A DNA stretch of 49,677 nt from the NCBI GenBank assembly GCA_964597305.1, contig CAZQWU010000004.1, positions 1 to 49,677 on the forward strand, in the 5' to 3' direction. The position numbers and the translations under genes are program-made. The stretch comes from UBA7398 sp964597305. GTDB taxonomy: Bacteria; Actinomycetota; Actinomycetes; Nanopelagicales; Nanopelagicaceae. Below, piece after piece: positions 16,426 through 24,759 of this stretch; the first letter of the stretch is position 1; the number at the start of each line of letters is the position of its first letter. The notes under the pieces are model-generated. The model made no database searches, had not been told where the DNA came from, and was given only the letters and a program-made list of their open reading frames with translations.

Positions 16426-16500
16426 GCTCTTAACTACCCTGCTCTTAACTACCCTGCTCTTAACTACCCTGCTCTTAACTACCCTGCTCTTACTCCCGCT
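16426..16500 (-). repeat. 15-bp tandem repeat in the leader of the transglycosylase gene
   Basis: Four perfect copies of GCTCTTAACTACCCT occupy 16426-16485, followed by one degenerate copy to 16500. On the gene strand the unit is AGGGTAGTTAAGAGC. The first copy lies 20 bases upstream of the start codon, next to the ribosome binding site. No unique spacers separate the copies, so it is a short tandem array and not CRISPR. Copy number may vary between strains. Confidence 0.95.
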
Positions 16501-16746
16501 CGCCCTTGATCTACCGTCCAGTAAACGGTCTCAATAGGACACGGGAAGGGTTTTAGGGTGGCAAATGGGGTGGGCTCTCGCAAATTTAAGCCCGCATAAC
16601 TGGCAATGTTTTTTAAAGTGTGAGGTTTGTGGAAAAGTAAAACTGCAGGTCAGACGGTGGAGAGTCCGATTTACACCTTTTGTAACTGTGAGATATGCCA
16701 AGCGAATTACGCGAGGCGCGAAACGCCCAAAATGTCCGAATTTTGA
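16494..16746. other. Intergenic region between phoH2 and the transglycosylase gene
   Basis: About 250 bases beyond the tandem array. A small inverted repeat ACCGT-N7-ACGGT (16513-16529) is present. I searched on the minus strand for a c-di-AMP (ydaO-type) riboswitch, common before cell-wall hydrolase genes in actinobacteria, and did not find its conserved blocks. A weak small ORF on the plus strand is listed separately. The promoter for the transglycosylase gene should lie here. Confidence 0.5.
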
Positions 16747-16750
16747 TTAG
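16565..16750 (+). CDS. Doubtful 61-residue Cys-containing ORF
   Basis: ATG with AGGG six bases upstream, encoding a basic peptide with KCEVCGK near residues 18-24 and KCPNFD at the end. The Cys pairs hint at a zinc-binding knuckle, but no family is recognised, the arginine codons include AGA and CGG unlike neighbours, and it converges on phoH2 with a four-base overlap. It may be chance. Confidence 0.2.
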   Translation: MGWALANLSPHNWQCFLKCEVCGKVKLQVRRWRVRFTPFVTVRYAKRITRGAKRPKCPNFD

Positions 16751-18090
16751 TGGAGCGGCTCTTCGAGCATCTCGGTAACGAGTGCTGCGATCTGCGAACG
16801 CTCACTTCGAGTCAAGGTGATGTGGGCAAAGAGTGGGTGGCCCTTGAGCGACTCAACAATTGCAACGACGCCATCGTGGCGGCCAACCCGAAGGTTGTCT
16901 CGCTGGGCAACATCGTGGGTCAAGACGACTCGCGAGCCTTGGCCAATACGAGAGAGCACGGTGAGGAGAACTCCTCGCTCAAGCGACTGCGCCTCATCCA
17001 CGATGACAAATGAGTCATGGAGGGATCGACCACGAATATGCGTTAGTGGAAGTACCTCGATTAACCCTCGATCCAAAATTTCCTCAATGACCTGCGGACT
17101 CACCAAAGCGCCAAGCGTGTCAAAAACAGCTTGCGCCCACGGCGACATTTTTTCACCTTCGGTACCTGGCAAGTAGCCCAACTCTTGTCCGCCAACCGGA
17201 TAGAGCGGTCGGAAGACCACAACTTTTTTATGCGCCCGTTTCTCCATCACTGCCTCTAAACCAGCGCAGAGCGCAAGCGCGGACTTTCCAGTTCCCGCTC
17301 TTCCGCCGAGCGAAACAATCCCGACTGTTTCATCAAGGAGAAGATCGAGCGCTACTCGTTGTTCGGCGCTACGACCATGAAGTCCAAAGGCTGAACGATC
17401 ACCGCGAACTAATTGCAATTTTTTATCGTGGGTAACGCGTGCCAATGCGCTTCCCTTTTCGGAGTGGAGAACGATTCCGGTATGGCATGGAAAGTCCTTC
17501 GCAATCTCATGATCGACGCGTTCTTGCGCATACAGCGAATCAATCACTGAACCTGCGACTGTCTCCTCTTCCATTCCAGTCCACCCGGTGTTGGGAACAA
17601 GTTCGGCTCGATATTCCTCAGCAACTATTCCCATCGATGATGCTTTAACGCGAAGAGGTAAATCTTTTGTCACCAATACAACATGTTTTCCATCTGCTGA
17701 GAGATTGCGGGCTACCGCCAAAATCCGAGAATCATTAGTTCCGTCGCGGAAAAACCCGGCCGGCAATGACGAAGTATCGGTGTGATTAAGTTCGACCGAG
17801 AGCGTTCCGCCATCTTCGGTGATCGGCAACGGTTGATCAAGGCGACCATGGCGTATACGTAAATCATCCAGAGTGCGTAAGGCCGATCGCGCAAAAAACC
17901 CCAATTCTGGATGGTCGCGCTTATTTTCTAACTCTCCAACCACTGCAATGGGAATGACAACTTCATGTTCTGCAAATCGAAATAGCGCTGAAGGATCTGC
18001 TAAAAGCACGCTGGTATCAATGACATATGTCTTCAACGCAGTATCTGCGTTATGACCATCTTGCGAGGTCTTCAGTCGGGCTCTGCCCAC
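16747..18090 (-). CDS. phoH2: PhoH2: PIN ribonuclease fused to PhoH ATPase
   Basis: 447 residues. The N-terminal PIN domain begins VIDTSVLLADP (D25) and continues with E53, D120 and D143 as acidic candidates. The C-terminal PhoH ATPase has Walker A GRAGTGKS (263-270), FRPLYPVGGQELGYLPG and Walker B FVIVDEAQS. Mycobacterial PhoH2 is an ATP-dependent RNA helicase and ribonuclease. GTG start without an obvious Shine-Dalgarno. It is followed by a 340-base gap on the same strand before the transglycosylase gene; uppS lies upstream. Confidence 0.93.
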   Translation of the reverse strand: MGRARLKTSQDGHNADTALKTYVIDTSVLLADPSALFRFAEHEVVIPIAVVGELENKRDHPELGFFARSALRTLDDLRIRHGRLDQPLPITEDGGTLSVELNHTDTSSLPAGFFRDGTNDSRILAVARNLSADGKHVVLVTKDLPLRVKASSMGIVAEEYRAELVPNTGWTGMEEETVAGSVIDSLYAQERVDHEIAKDFPCHTGIVLHSEKGSALARVTHDKKLQLVRGDRSAFGLHGRSAEQRVALDLLLDETVGIVSLGGRAGTGKSALALCAGLEAVMEKRAHKKVVVFRPLYPVGGQELGYLPGTEGEKMSPWAQAVFDTLGALVSPQVIEEILDRGLIEVLPLTHIRGRSLHDSFVIVDEAQSLERGVLLTVLSRIGQGSRVVLTHDVAQRDNLRVGRHDGVVAIVESLKGHPLFAHITLTRSERSQIAALVTEMLEEPLH

Positions 18091-18144
18091 TGCTTTTTGA
18101 GTTGTAATCGGGCCTTCTCCTACGCGTTAACGTTGAAACGGGCT

Positions 18145-18174
18145 GGTGGATATGGGGTAAAAGGTAAATCCACC
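18145..18174 (-). terminator. Possible hairpin after the isoprenyl transferase gene
   Basis: On the minus strand GGTGGAT and ATCCACC form a 7-bp stem around a 16-base loop, about 55 bases after the transferase stop. No clear T-run follows, so termination is uncertain. It separates this gene from phoH2, which begins 55 bases further on. Confidence 0.3.
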
Positions 18175-18230
18175 GGCGATACGGAAAGGTGCGACACGCG
18201 ATGGCAAAAAGTAAAACTTTGATTACGGTT

Positions 18231-19013
18231 TTACGCTCCGAAGCGGCGCTCCCGAATGGAATATGCTCGCAGAGCACGGAGAAAATCAACTTTTCGAAAA
18301 TCTGGCCAATAGGCTTCACAAAAATAAAACTCAGAGTGAGCGCTCTGCCAGAGGAGGAATCCTCCGAGCCGTTGCTCACCAGATGTACGTATCACTAACT
18401 CCGGATCAGGTTGGCCAGCGGTGTAGAGATTCTTGCTGATCTCCTCGATAGAAATTTCGTCGGCAATTTCAATCGCGCTCTTACCAGACTTTGCAGATTC
18501 CAGAATTACATTCTTCACCGCATCAACTATCTCTTTTCGACCACCATAACCAATGGCAACATTGACGACTACCCCATTGATGCCCTTACTTTTTGCTGCA
18601 ACATTTAATAATGAGTCGCGAAGATCGCTCGGCAACAACTCAAGTGAGCCAACTGGTCGAACTTCCCATCGACCTAACGAACCCAATTCTGTGACGGTAT
18701 CACCAATAATCTCAAGTAATGGATGGAGTTCTGAAGCAGGTCGTTTCAAATTATCGCTTGATAGTAACCAAAGGGTGACAACTTTGATATTAACTTCCTC
18801 GCACCAATCTAAGAGCGCTACGATTTTTTCAGCACCAGCTCGATGGCCACGTGATGTTGAAATATCACCATCTGCTGTGGGATTTGCTTTCGCCCAGCGT
18901 CGATTGCCATCCAATATGACGCCAATATGAAGCGGGGTCTTCGTAAGGTCAAGCGAACGCAACAAACGTCGCTCATAGAGCGGATAGAGCAATGACTTAA
19001 TTAATCTCTTCAC
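18231..19013 (-). CDS. uppS: Cis-prenyltransferase (isoprenyl transferase, UppS family)
   Basis: 260 residues with HIGVILDGNRRWAKAN (Asp binding the diphosphate), TLWLLSSDNLKRP, NVAIGYGGRKEIVDAV, DPELVIRTSGEQRLGGFLLWQSAHSEFYF in consecutive family blocks. It condenses IPP in the Z configuration to make polyprenyl or short Z-prenyl diphosphates for the envelope carrier lipid. The position next to DUF3817 and greA matches the mycobacterial Rv1086 Z-FPP synthase region, so product length cannot be decided from sequence alone. Start overlaps the DUF3817 stop as ATGA. Confidence 0.93.
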   Translation of the reverse strand: MKRLIKSLLYPLYERRLLRSLDLTKTPLHIGVILDGNRRWAKANPTADGDISTSRGHRAGAEKIVALLDWCEEVNIKVVTLWLLSSDNLKRPASELHPLLEIIGDTVTELGSLGRWEVRPVGSLELLPSDLRDSLLNVAAKSKGINGVVVNVAIGYGGRKEIVDAVKNVILESAKSGKSAIEIADEISIEEISKNLYTAGQPDPELVIRTSGEQRLGGFLLWQSAHSEFYFCEAYWPDFRKVDFLRALRAYSIRERRFGA

Positions 19014-19333
19014 TGATGTTCTTTAACCGCGCGCCGTTCTGCGACAAAAGAGGCAATGGGCAGTGTCCCTGCGAGAATAAAACCGATCATTTTTCCCACC
19101 GAATACCGGGCTTTTACTGCGAGGTGGAGCGCGGTAAAGACATAAAAGGGATATGTGTAGCCATGAACTAACGGGATCCACACAACCTTTTCATGCCAAC
19201 TTTCGCTGCCAAAGAGAACAACCGGCATGTCAACAAACCATAAGAGAAGTGACATTGTTCCGGAGACAATCGCCATGAAACGAAATCTGTTGAGCGCGCC
19301 ACCTAACTCAACGGGGTTTCCTGAATTAACCAT
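19010..19333 (-). CDS. DUF3817 membrane protein
   Basis: 107 residues with three hydrophobic helices and the conserved WIPLVHGYTYPFYV segment typical of DUF3817, a small integral membrane family of actinobacteria and some firmicutes. Function unknown. It overlaps SURF1 by eight bases upstream and the isoprenyl transferase by four bases downstream, so the three are one operon. Confidence 0.85.
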   Translation of the reverse strand: MVNSGNPVELGGALNRFRFMAIVSGTMSLLLWFVDMPVVLFGSESWHEKVVWIPLVHGYTYPFYVFTALHLAVKARYSVGKMIGFILAGTLPIASFVAERRAVKEHQ

Positions 19334-20042
19334 TACGTGACCTCTCGTGAAATCGTTGGTAGAACGGTAGAAAAAGTACTACGACTGCAGCAAGCCACCA
19401 TATGGCGACATAGGCAATATGTTGCCAATAAAAGCCTGGAATGGTGGGTTTAGCCTGAGAATCCTTGATGTAACGAAGTGGACTTTTTTTCCCATCGATT
19501 TTCTCACTCTGCACCAATACAAATCCATCGAAGAGCGCAAGATCTGTATCCCGGATGATGAGCGCGCTATCGATCCGAGAAAGTACGCCGGGCGATGGCT
19601 CGCTCCGATCGTCATATTGCCTCGGCATTAACCGACCAATCACTTCAACATCTCCCTCGGGTACTTGTTCAGGTGTGGAATCTGCCGGAATAATTTCACG
19701 AGCAATAAGAATTGCACCAACATCGGGAATCTCTAATAAGCCAATCGACCATGTTTCACGTTGCTGTGTGGGAGATATCTGGCCCGGTGCACGATACGAC
19801 GCAACATAATGTCCGTGTAAATGAACTCGACGATTGACCGAGTTACCAGAGAGATTCGTGCCAGGTTGGGCAACATCAAGTAGCGCCACAATAGGTTTTT
19901 CTGGTTGAAGAGTTTGAAGTTTTTTTAATTCTTCGGCGCGGTCGAGTTGCCACATTCCCAATCGAAGAAACGCTACGAAGAGAATGGCAATTGCAATGGC
20001 ACCAAGTATGAGCTCCCCGCGCGAGCGGTTGACGGTAGTCAC
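19326..20042 (-). CDS. SURF1-family cytochrome c oxidase assembly protein
   Basis: With the GTG start at 20042 the protein has 238 residues. It has an N-terminal helix (ELILGAIAIAILFVAFLRLGMWQLDRAEE), a middle periplasmic domain with RRVHLHGHY and ETWSIGLLEI, and a C-terminal helix (AIWWLAAVVVLFLPFYQRF), the two-helix SURF1 layout. It helps insert heme a into subunit I of the terminal oxidase. An ATG-initiated longer reading from 20144 would overlap the well-supported 44-residue gene upstream, so the GTG was chosen; its ribosome binding site is weak. Confidence 0.85.
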   Translation of the reverse strand: MTTVNRSRGELILGAIAIAILFVAFLRLGMWQLDRAEELKKLQTLQPEKPIVALLDVAQPGTNLSGNSVNRRVHLHGHYVASYRAPGQISPTQQRETWSIGLLEIPDVGAILIAREIIPADSTPEQVPEGDVEVIGRLMPRQYDDRSEPSPGVLSRIDSALIIRDTDLALFDGFVLVQSEKIDGKKSPLRYIKDSQAKPTIPGFYWQHIAYVAIWWLAAVVVLFLPFYQRFHERSRNG

Positions 20043-20070
20043 TTTTTCAACATTCTCATTACAGTCGAAA

Positions 20071-20205
20071 TTAATCTTCCGATTCGTTTTTACGTTGCAC
20101 CATTCGTTTATATCTACTGTAAAAACTGAGAAATAGCAGGCCACTGCCTACGATGAGCACAAGCACAATGACACCACCGATGGTGCTCGTTGACGTGATA
20201 TTCAT
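20071..20205 (-). CDS. 44-residue single-pass membrane peptide
   Basis: ATG at 20205 with GGGAAGA seven bases upstream. The peptide is a short polar start, one hydrophobic helix (IGGVIVLVLIVGSGLLFLSFY) and a basic tail RYKRMVQRKN ending in ESED, so the C-terminus should be cytoplasmic by the positive-inside rule. It lies directly upstream of SURF1 on the same strand, 28 bases from its GTG. I do not recognise a family; a link to cytochrome oxidase assembly is guesswork from position. Too short to be noticed by most gene callers. Confidence 0.6.
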   Translation of the reverse strand: MNITSTSTIGGVIVLVLIVGSGLLFLSFYSRYKRMVQRKNESED

Positions 20206-20219
20206 GTAAGAATCTTCCC

Positions 20220-20702
20220 ATGTCGAGATTTAAAGTGACAGACAATGCCAGTGGCAAGCCCGGTATCTGGCGAGAGCGTTTTCCGCACCATGAATTCTCC
20301 GCAGACGATATTGCATACCTCAACCAACGCTATGGTGGAGCTAATTTCCGATGGCAAATTCCCGGGACTTTGTTTGGACTCATGGCCCTTATCTGGTTGA
20401 TATGGATTGCTTTCTCTCACGCCAACCCTGAAATTCGCTATTCCCTCCTCTCTTTTGCTCCCTCACCCATTTCTGAATCTGCCATCAAAAACACATATGC
20501 CATTGACATTCGATATGAAATACAGCGACGCCATCCAGATCGAGAAATTTCATGTCAACTAATCGCCCGCGATATTGATAAAAATGTGGTGGGTGAAATT
20601 ATTGACCGCATTCCAGCATCGACTCAGAATCGGCTCATTCGAACAGTCGAAATTCCAGCCCGGATTACGCCAGTAAATGCTGCGGTCATTGACTGTCGCT
20701 AA
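20220..20702 (+). CDS. DUF4307 membrane-anchored protein
   Basis: 160 residues with a single central helix (FGLMALIWLIWIAFSHA, about 52-68), an N-terminal cytoplasmic part with FSADDIAYLNQRYG and a C-terminal outside domain including VRYEIQRRHP-like AIDIRYEIQRRHPDREISC and a closing DC pair. This fits DUF4307, a family usually beside greA and mca in actinobacteria. Function unknown. Starts divergently from the 44-residue peptide, and greA follows 44 bases later. Confidence 0.8.
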   Translation: MSRFKVTDNASGKPGIWRERFPHHEFSADDIAYLNQRYGGANFRWQIPGTLFGLMALIWLIWIAFSHANPEIRYSLLSFAPSPISESAIKNTYAIDIRYEIQRRHPDREISCQLIARDIDKNVVGEIIDRIPASTQNRLIRTVEIPARITPVNAAVIDCR

Positions 20703-20746
20703 CTCCATTTTCACTCTCGCAGAAAGATTAAGTACGGTATCCCACT

Positions 20747-21235
20747 ATGGCTGCCGATAAAACGACACAAACGTGGCTCACTCAAGAGGCTGCAGATCGC
20801 TTGAGCGCTGAGTTGGCGCATCTGGAAGGTGCTGGCCGAAGTGAGATCGTGAAGAAGATTGAGGCAGCGCGCGCTGAAGGCGATTTAAAAGAGAACGGTG
20901 GATATCACGCTGCCAAAGAAGAGCAAGGAAAAATGGAAGCGCGGATTCGACAACTACGCCACATGCTCGAACATGCCATTATCGGTGAACCGCCAGCAAG
21001 TGAATCTGGCGTGGTTGGTCTCGGTATGAAAATTACCGTTGATATTGCCGGCGACGAAATGCAATTTCTTTTAGGTTCTCGCGAGATTGCCTCAGGTGAT
21101 CTTGATGTGTATAGTGAAAAATCTCCACTTGGGGCAGCAGTGTTTGGTGCCAAAATTGGCGAAACAGTTACCTACACAGCACCAAACGGAAAGACAATTT
21201 CGGTTGCCATACTCGAGGCAGAGTTTCTCGCGTAA
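20747..21235 (+). CDS. greA: Transcription elongation factor GreA
   Basis: 162 residues. N-terminal coiled coil with ERLSAELAHLE-type heptads (LSAELAHLEGAGR) and the acidic tip AEGDLKENGGYHAAKEEQG that reaches into the RNA polymerase secondary channel, then the FKBP-like domain ending in YTAPNGKTISV. It rescues backtracked polymerase. TACGGT eight bases upstream of the ATG may be a -10 element giving a nearly leaderless mRNA. Confidence 0.95.
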   Translation: MAADKTTQTWLTQEAADRLSAELAHLEGAGRSEIVKKIEAARAEGDLKENGGYHAAKEEQGKMEARIRQLRHMLEHAIIGEPPASESGVVGLGMKITVDIAGDEMQFLLGSREIASGDLDVYSEKSPLGAAVFGAKIGETVTYTAPNGKTISVAILEAEFLA

Positions 21236-21252
21236 ATGTTTCTCGCGTAATT

Positions 21253-22044
21253 TTAGCGAGAACTGTTTTTATATTTTCGGACGCTGATGGGCACGAAAAT
21301 TGCCATGATCAACACCATATAAAAAATTGATGTAGTCAATGGATGTTCCGAAGGAAACGAACCAGCGGTAGCGCCGAATTTATTTTCTAAGCCGAAGAGT
21401 TCTCGACAAGCAGCCACCATCGTTGAGACAGGATTCCATTCAGCAAAATATTGAAGCGGCCGCGGCATGCCCGTCGTTGGCGCAAATGCATTTGATAAAA
21501 ATGTCATGGGAAAGGTAACAAGAAAGCTGACATTCTGAACTACGCGGGCATCGCGAACTGCAAGTCCGGTGTAAATCCCAATCCAGGAGAGCGCATAGCC
21601 AAAAAAGAGCAAGAAAATAAACGCAAGCGTAATTTTCGCAACTCCTGATGTTGGTCGCCAACCAACAATGTATCCAGCCAGCCCCATCACAAAGAGCACC
21701 AATATATTTAAGAGCGCATCGCCCAAGGTTCGCCCAATAACCAACGCAGAACGCGCGATAGGCAACGACCGGAACCGATCTATCAAGCCCTTTTTCATAT
21801 CCTCAGCAAGGCCAGATGCAGTACTCGCTAATGTGAAAGCGACCGTTTGTACAAAAATTCCTGGCATCAATAACTGGACATACCCGCCTGGTTGGCCAGT
21901 CTCAATCGAGCCACCGAAGACATATCGAAAGAGTAAGACAAACATCACCGGTTGAATCGTTGAGAAAATCAGTACTTCAGGAACTCGAGTTAATTGAAGT
22001 AACTGTCGCTTGGTAATGATCCACGAATCTGTAATGAGTCTCAT
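21253..22044 (-). CDS. ABC-2 type permease (DrrB-like efflux)
   Basis: 263 residues with six predicted helices and the family blocks FSTIQPVMFVLLFRYVFGG, LADDMKKG-like LAEDMKKGLIDRFRSLPI and FPMTFLSNAFAPTTGMP. It forms the membrane channel for the ATPase encoded just upstream, whose stop overlaps its ATG by four bases. Daunorubicin-resistance-type exporters move drugs or lipids out of the cell; the actual substrate is not known. Confidence 0.9.
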   Translation of the reverse strand: MRLITDSWIITKRQLLQLTRVPEVLIFSTIQPVMFVLLFRYVFGGSIETGQPGGYVQLLMPGIFVQTVAFTLASTASGLAEDMKKGLIDRFRSLPIARSALVIGRTLGDALLNILVLFVMGLAGYIVGWRPTSGVAKITLAFIFLLFFGYALSWIGIYTGLAVRDARVVQNVSFLVTFPMTFLSNAFAPTTGMPRPLQYFAEWNPVSTMVAACRELFGLENKFGATAGSFPSEHPLTTSIFYMVLIMAIFVPISVRKYKNSSR

Positions 22045-23048
22045 CGCGAACCTCGCTTTCGCTTTCTGCCAACCGCGCTTGGTTCAGAAACACCTTCAAC
22101 TTCGGCAACATGCCCCGTTAGTGCAAGAAATACATCGTCGAGGGAAGGTCGTTTTAGCCCAATATCAAGTGGATGAATTTTCTCGGCATCAAATGCGCGC
22201 AGCGCTTCAATTAATGCCACAGAACCAGTTGTCACAGGTGCAGAAATTTTACGCAATCCATCATCAATGGAGATTTTTGCACCACTAATTTTCTCAATAA
22301 TGTTGGCTGTTGTTGCCAGGTGGACGTGTTCCACCACAATCTCGAGTCTCTCTCCCCCTACTTGTCGTTTCAATTGGTCAGAGGTACCACGAGCAATAAC
22401 ATGGCCATGATCAATAACAGCAATGTCGTCAGCAAGTTGATCTGCTTCTTCTAAATATTGAGTTGTCAGGAGAAGTGTCACGCCACCTTTGACGAGCTCT
22501 TCAATGACACCCCACATATCTTGTCTGCCACGGGGATCTAGCCCAGTCGTTGGTTCATCGAGGAAGAGAACTTTTGGTTTCACAATCAAAGACGCAGCCA
22601 GATCCAGTCTGCGCCTCATTCCACCGGAGTAAGTTTTTATCGGACGTTTTGCAGCATCAGTTAAAGAAAATCGTTCAAGTAATTCGTTTGCTCGTTGTAT
22701 CGCTGACTTTTTACCCAGGTGATAGAGCTGACCAAACATCACCAAGTTATCCCACCCTGTGAGCGTTTCATCGACTGCGGCATATTGGCCAGAGAGTCCA
22801 ATAATCTCTCGCACTTTGTCAGGATGTTTCACAACATCAATTCCGGCAACGCTAGCCGTGCCTGAGTCAGGTGCAAGTAAGGTGGCAAGAATTCGTACAG
22901 TGGTTGTTTTCCCTGCGCCATTGGGACCAAGTACGCCCAAAACTGTGCCTTCTTCGACATCTAATGAGAGACCGTCGAGCGCACGTACTGATCCTTTGTC
23001 GTAGGTTTTTACCAATTCATGCGCGATGACGCTCTTCATGTGATCCAT
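22041..23048 (-). CDS. ABC transporter ATPase (DrrA-like)
   Basis: 335 residues with Walker A GPNGAGKTTT, Q-loop GLSGQYAAVDE, signature YSGGMRRRLDL, Walker B VLFLDEPTTGLD, the switch His region TTQYLEEAD and the C-terminal DrrA extension with RPSLDDVFLALTG. It powers the permease downstream. Two starts three codons apart (23048, 23039) are possible. The 115-base gap to the divergent MFS gene should contain both promoters. Confidence 0.92.
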   Translation of the reverse strand: MDHMKSVIAHELVKTYDKGSVRALDGLSLDVEEGTVLGVLGPNGAGKTTTVRILATLLAPDSGTASVAGIDVVKHPDKVREIIGLSGQYAAVDETLTGWDNLVMFGQLYHLGKKSAIQRANELLERFSLTDAAKRPIKTYSGGMRRRLDLAASLIVKPKVLFLDEPTTGLDPRGRQDMWGVIEELVKGGVTLLLTTQYLEEADQLADDIAVIDHGHVIARGTSDQLKRQVGGERLEIVVEHVHLATTANIIEKISGAKISIDDGLRKISAPVTTGSVALIEALRAFDAEKIHPLDIGLKRPSLDDVFLALTGHVAEVEGVSEPSAVGRKRKRGSR

Positions 23049-23163
23049 TTCTTACTGAGAGTTGCATTAGATGGAGGTTTAAACGGGAATTATAAAGGGT
23101 GCAGGAGTACTCTAACGGTTGAATTTTCAATAAAAATCTCTGAAGGATCGAGAAAGGCTCACC

Positions 23164-24759
23164 ATGTCAAAAAATCATGCACCGCTCACTCATAAAGAAA
23201 TCATGGTGGTTCTGAGTGGATTAATGACCGGCATGCTCCTTGCAGCGCTCGATCAAACGATCGTATCTACCGCCCTCAAAAGAATTGTTGAAGATTTCAA
23301 TGGCCTTAATCATTACACCTGGGTTGTTACCGCTTACATTCTTACGTCAACTGCATCAACGCCGCTCTACGGAAAAGTTTCAGATTTGTATGGTCGACGC
23401 CCGGTGTATCAATTTGCCATTGTGACATTTTTAATTGGTTCACTTTTGGCGGGTGCCTCCCAAAACATGGGACAACTCATTGCAACCCGCGCACTGCAAG
23501 GACTAGGCGCAGGTGGGTTAATGGCGCTGACATTCGTCATTATCGGTGACATCGTTGCGCCACGAGATCGCGGTAAGTATCAGGGTTATTTCGGTGCTGT
23601 CTGGGGACTTTCCTCAGTAGCTGGACCACTCTTAGGTGGATTCTTCTCGGATCATAATTCGATCCTTGGTATTACTGGCTGGCGATGGATTTTCTATATC
23701 AATCTCCCTTTTGGAATTCTTGCGATGGTAATTACTGGAATCGTTCTCCACATTCCCAAAGTTAAACGTGAACACAAAGTTGATTATTTTGGAGCGCTTC
23801 TGCTTGTTGTCGCCGTCGTTTCAATTTTGCTTGGACTTTCTGTTTACGGCCCAGAAAAGGGATGGACGAACTCCTTTACCTTGTTAATTCTCTTTATCGG
23901 CGTGCTTTTTACCATTTTCTTTCTCGTCTGGGAACGTACTGCCGTCGAACCAATTATTCCGCTGACGCTCTTTCAAAATCACACCTTCTCATTAACATCA
24001 ATACTCGGATTCATTGTTGGCGCAGGCATGTTTGGCGCCATTGTGATGTTGCCGCTTTATCTCCAGGTCGTCAAAGGCAATAGTGCAACTGAATCAGGCC
24101 TGAAATTGATTCCCTTGATGCTTGGCATCGTATCCATGACCATTACGAGTGGTCGAATCATTTCCAAGACAGGTAAATATAAAAAATTCCCCATTATTGG
24201 AACACTATTGATGTCTGCCGGATTGCTATTAATGACTCAGCTAGGAATCGAAACTCCTTATTGGCAACTCTCCATTTTTGCCATCATTGTTGGTATGGGG
24301 CTTGGTTTGTCGATGCAGACGTTGGTCATTGCGTTACAAAATGATATTGATTTCAAAGATCTTGGGGTGGCAACGAGTGGAAACACATTCTTCCGATCTC
24401 TTGGTGGCGCATTTGGAACGGCGATATTTGGCACTATCCTGACAAATCAAGTCACGCATAATATGAAGGATGGTTTTGCAGCGTTTGCACAAAAGAATCC
24501 GAATGCAGCAACCGCGGTCGATCCCAATGCCATTAGCGCTTTGACGAGTAATACCTCAGGAATTGCGCAATTGCCAGAAGCTGTCAAAATGATTGTTTTG
24601 ACTGCTTTCACCGATGCTTTCCATGTCGTCTTTATTTCGGCAGCACCAGTTACGTTATTAGGGTGCTTCGTTGCATTCTTCTTACGAGAGAAACCATTGC
24701 AATCCGGCGCCGAACATGCCAGTGCGCGGAAAGAAGCTGCTGGCGAAGCGATTGGGTAA
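23164..24759 (+). CDS. MFS drug:H+ antiporter, DHA2 (EmrB/QacA) type
   Basis: 531 residues with about 14 helices. Motif D1-like LDQTIVSTALKRI in helix 1, motif A GKVSDLYGRRP between helices 2 and 3 and a motif C-like WGLSSVAGPLLGGFFSD in helix 5 mark the DHA2 multidrug group. A clear ribosome binding site (GAAAGG) precedes the ATG. The next MFS gene begins at the base after its stop, so both are co-expressed. The substrate is not deducible. Confidence 0.92.
   Translation: MSKNHAPLTHKEIMVVLSGLMTGMLLAALDQTIVSTALKRIVEDFNGLNHYTWVVTAYILTSTASTPLYGKVSDLYGRRPVYQFAIVTFLIGSLLAGASQNMGQLIATRALQGLGAGGLMALTFVIIGDIVAPRDRGKYQGYFGAVWGLSSVAGPLLGGFFSDHNSILGITGWRWIFYINLPFGILAMVITGIVLHIPKVKREHKVDYFGALLLVVAVVSILLGLSVYGPEKGWTNSFTLLILFIGVLFTIFFLVWERTAVEPIIPLTLFQNHTFSLTSILGFIVGAGMFGAIVMLPLYLQVVKGNSATESGLKLIPLMLGIVSMTITSGRIISKTGKYKKFPIIGTLLMSAGLLLMTQLGIETPYWQLSIFAIIVGMGLGLSMQTLVIALQNDIDFKDLGVATSGNTFFRSLGGAFGTAIFGTILTNQVTHNMKDGFAAFAQKNPNAATAVDPNAISALTSNTSGIAQLPEAVKMIVLTAFTDAFHVVFISAAPVTLLGCFVAFFLREKPLQSGAEHASARKEAAGEAIG

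Noticed and set aside
16426..16500. CRISPR array
   Set aside because: The 15-bp units are directly contiguous with no spacers, and there are no cas genes in the window.
16494..16746. c-di-AMP (ydaO-type) riboswitch ahead of the transglycosylase gene
   Set aside because: Such switches are expected before cell-wall hydrolases in actinobacteria, but I could not find the conserved sequence blocks on the minus strand.
20114..20323. A 69-residue minus-strand open frame at the SURF1/DUF4307 junction
   Set aside because: It is Cys/His-rich by chance, overlaps the DUF4307 start, and conflicts with the 44-residue peptide, which has a better ribosome binding site and a clear membrane helix.
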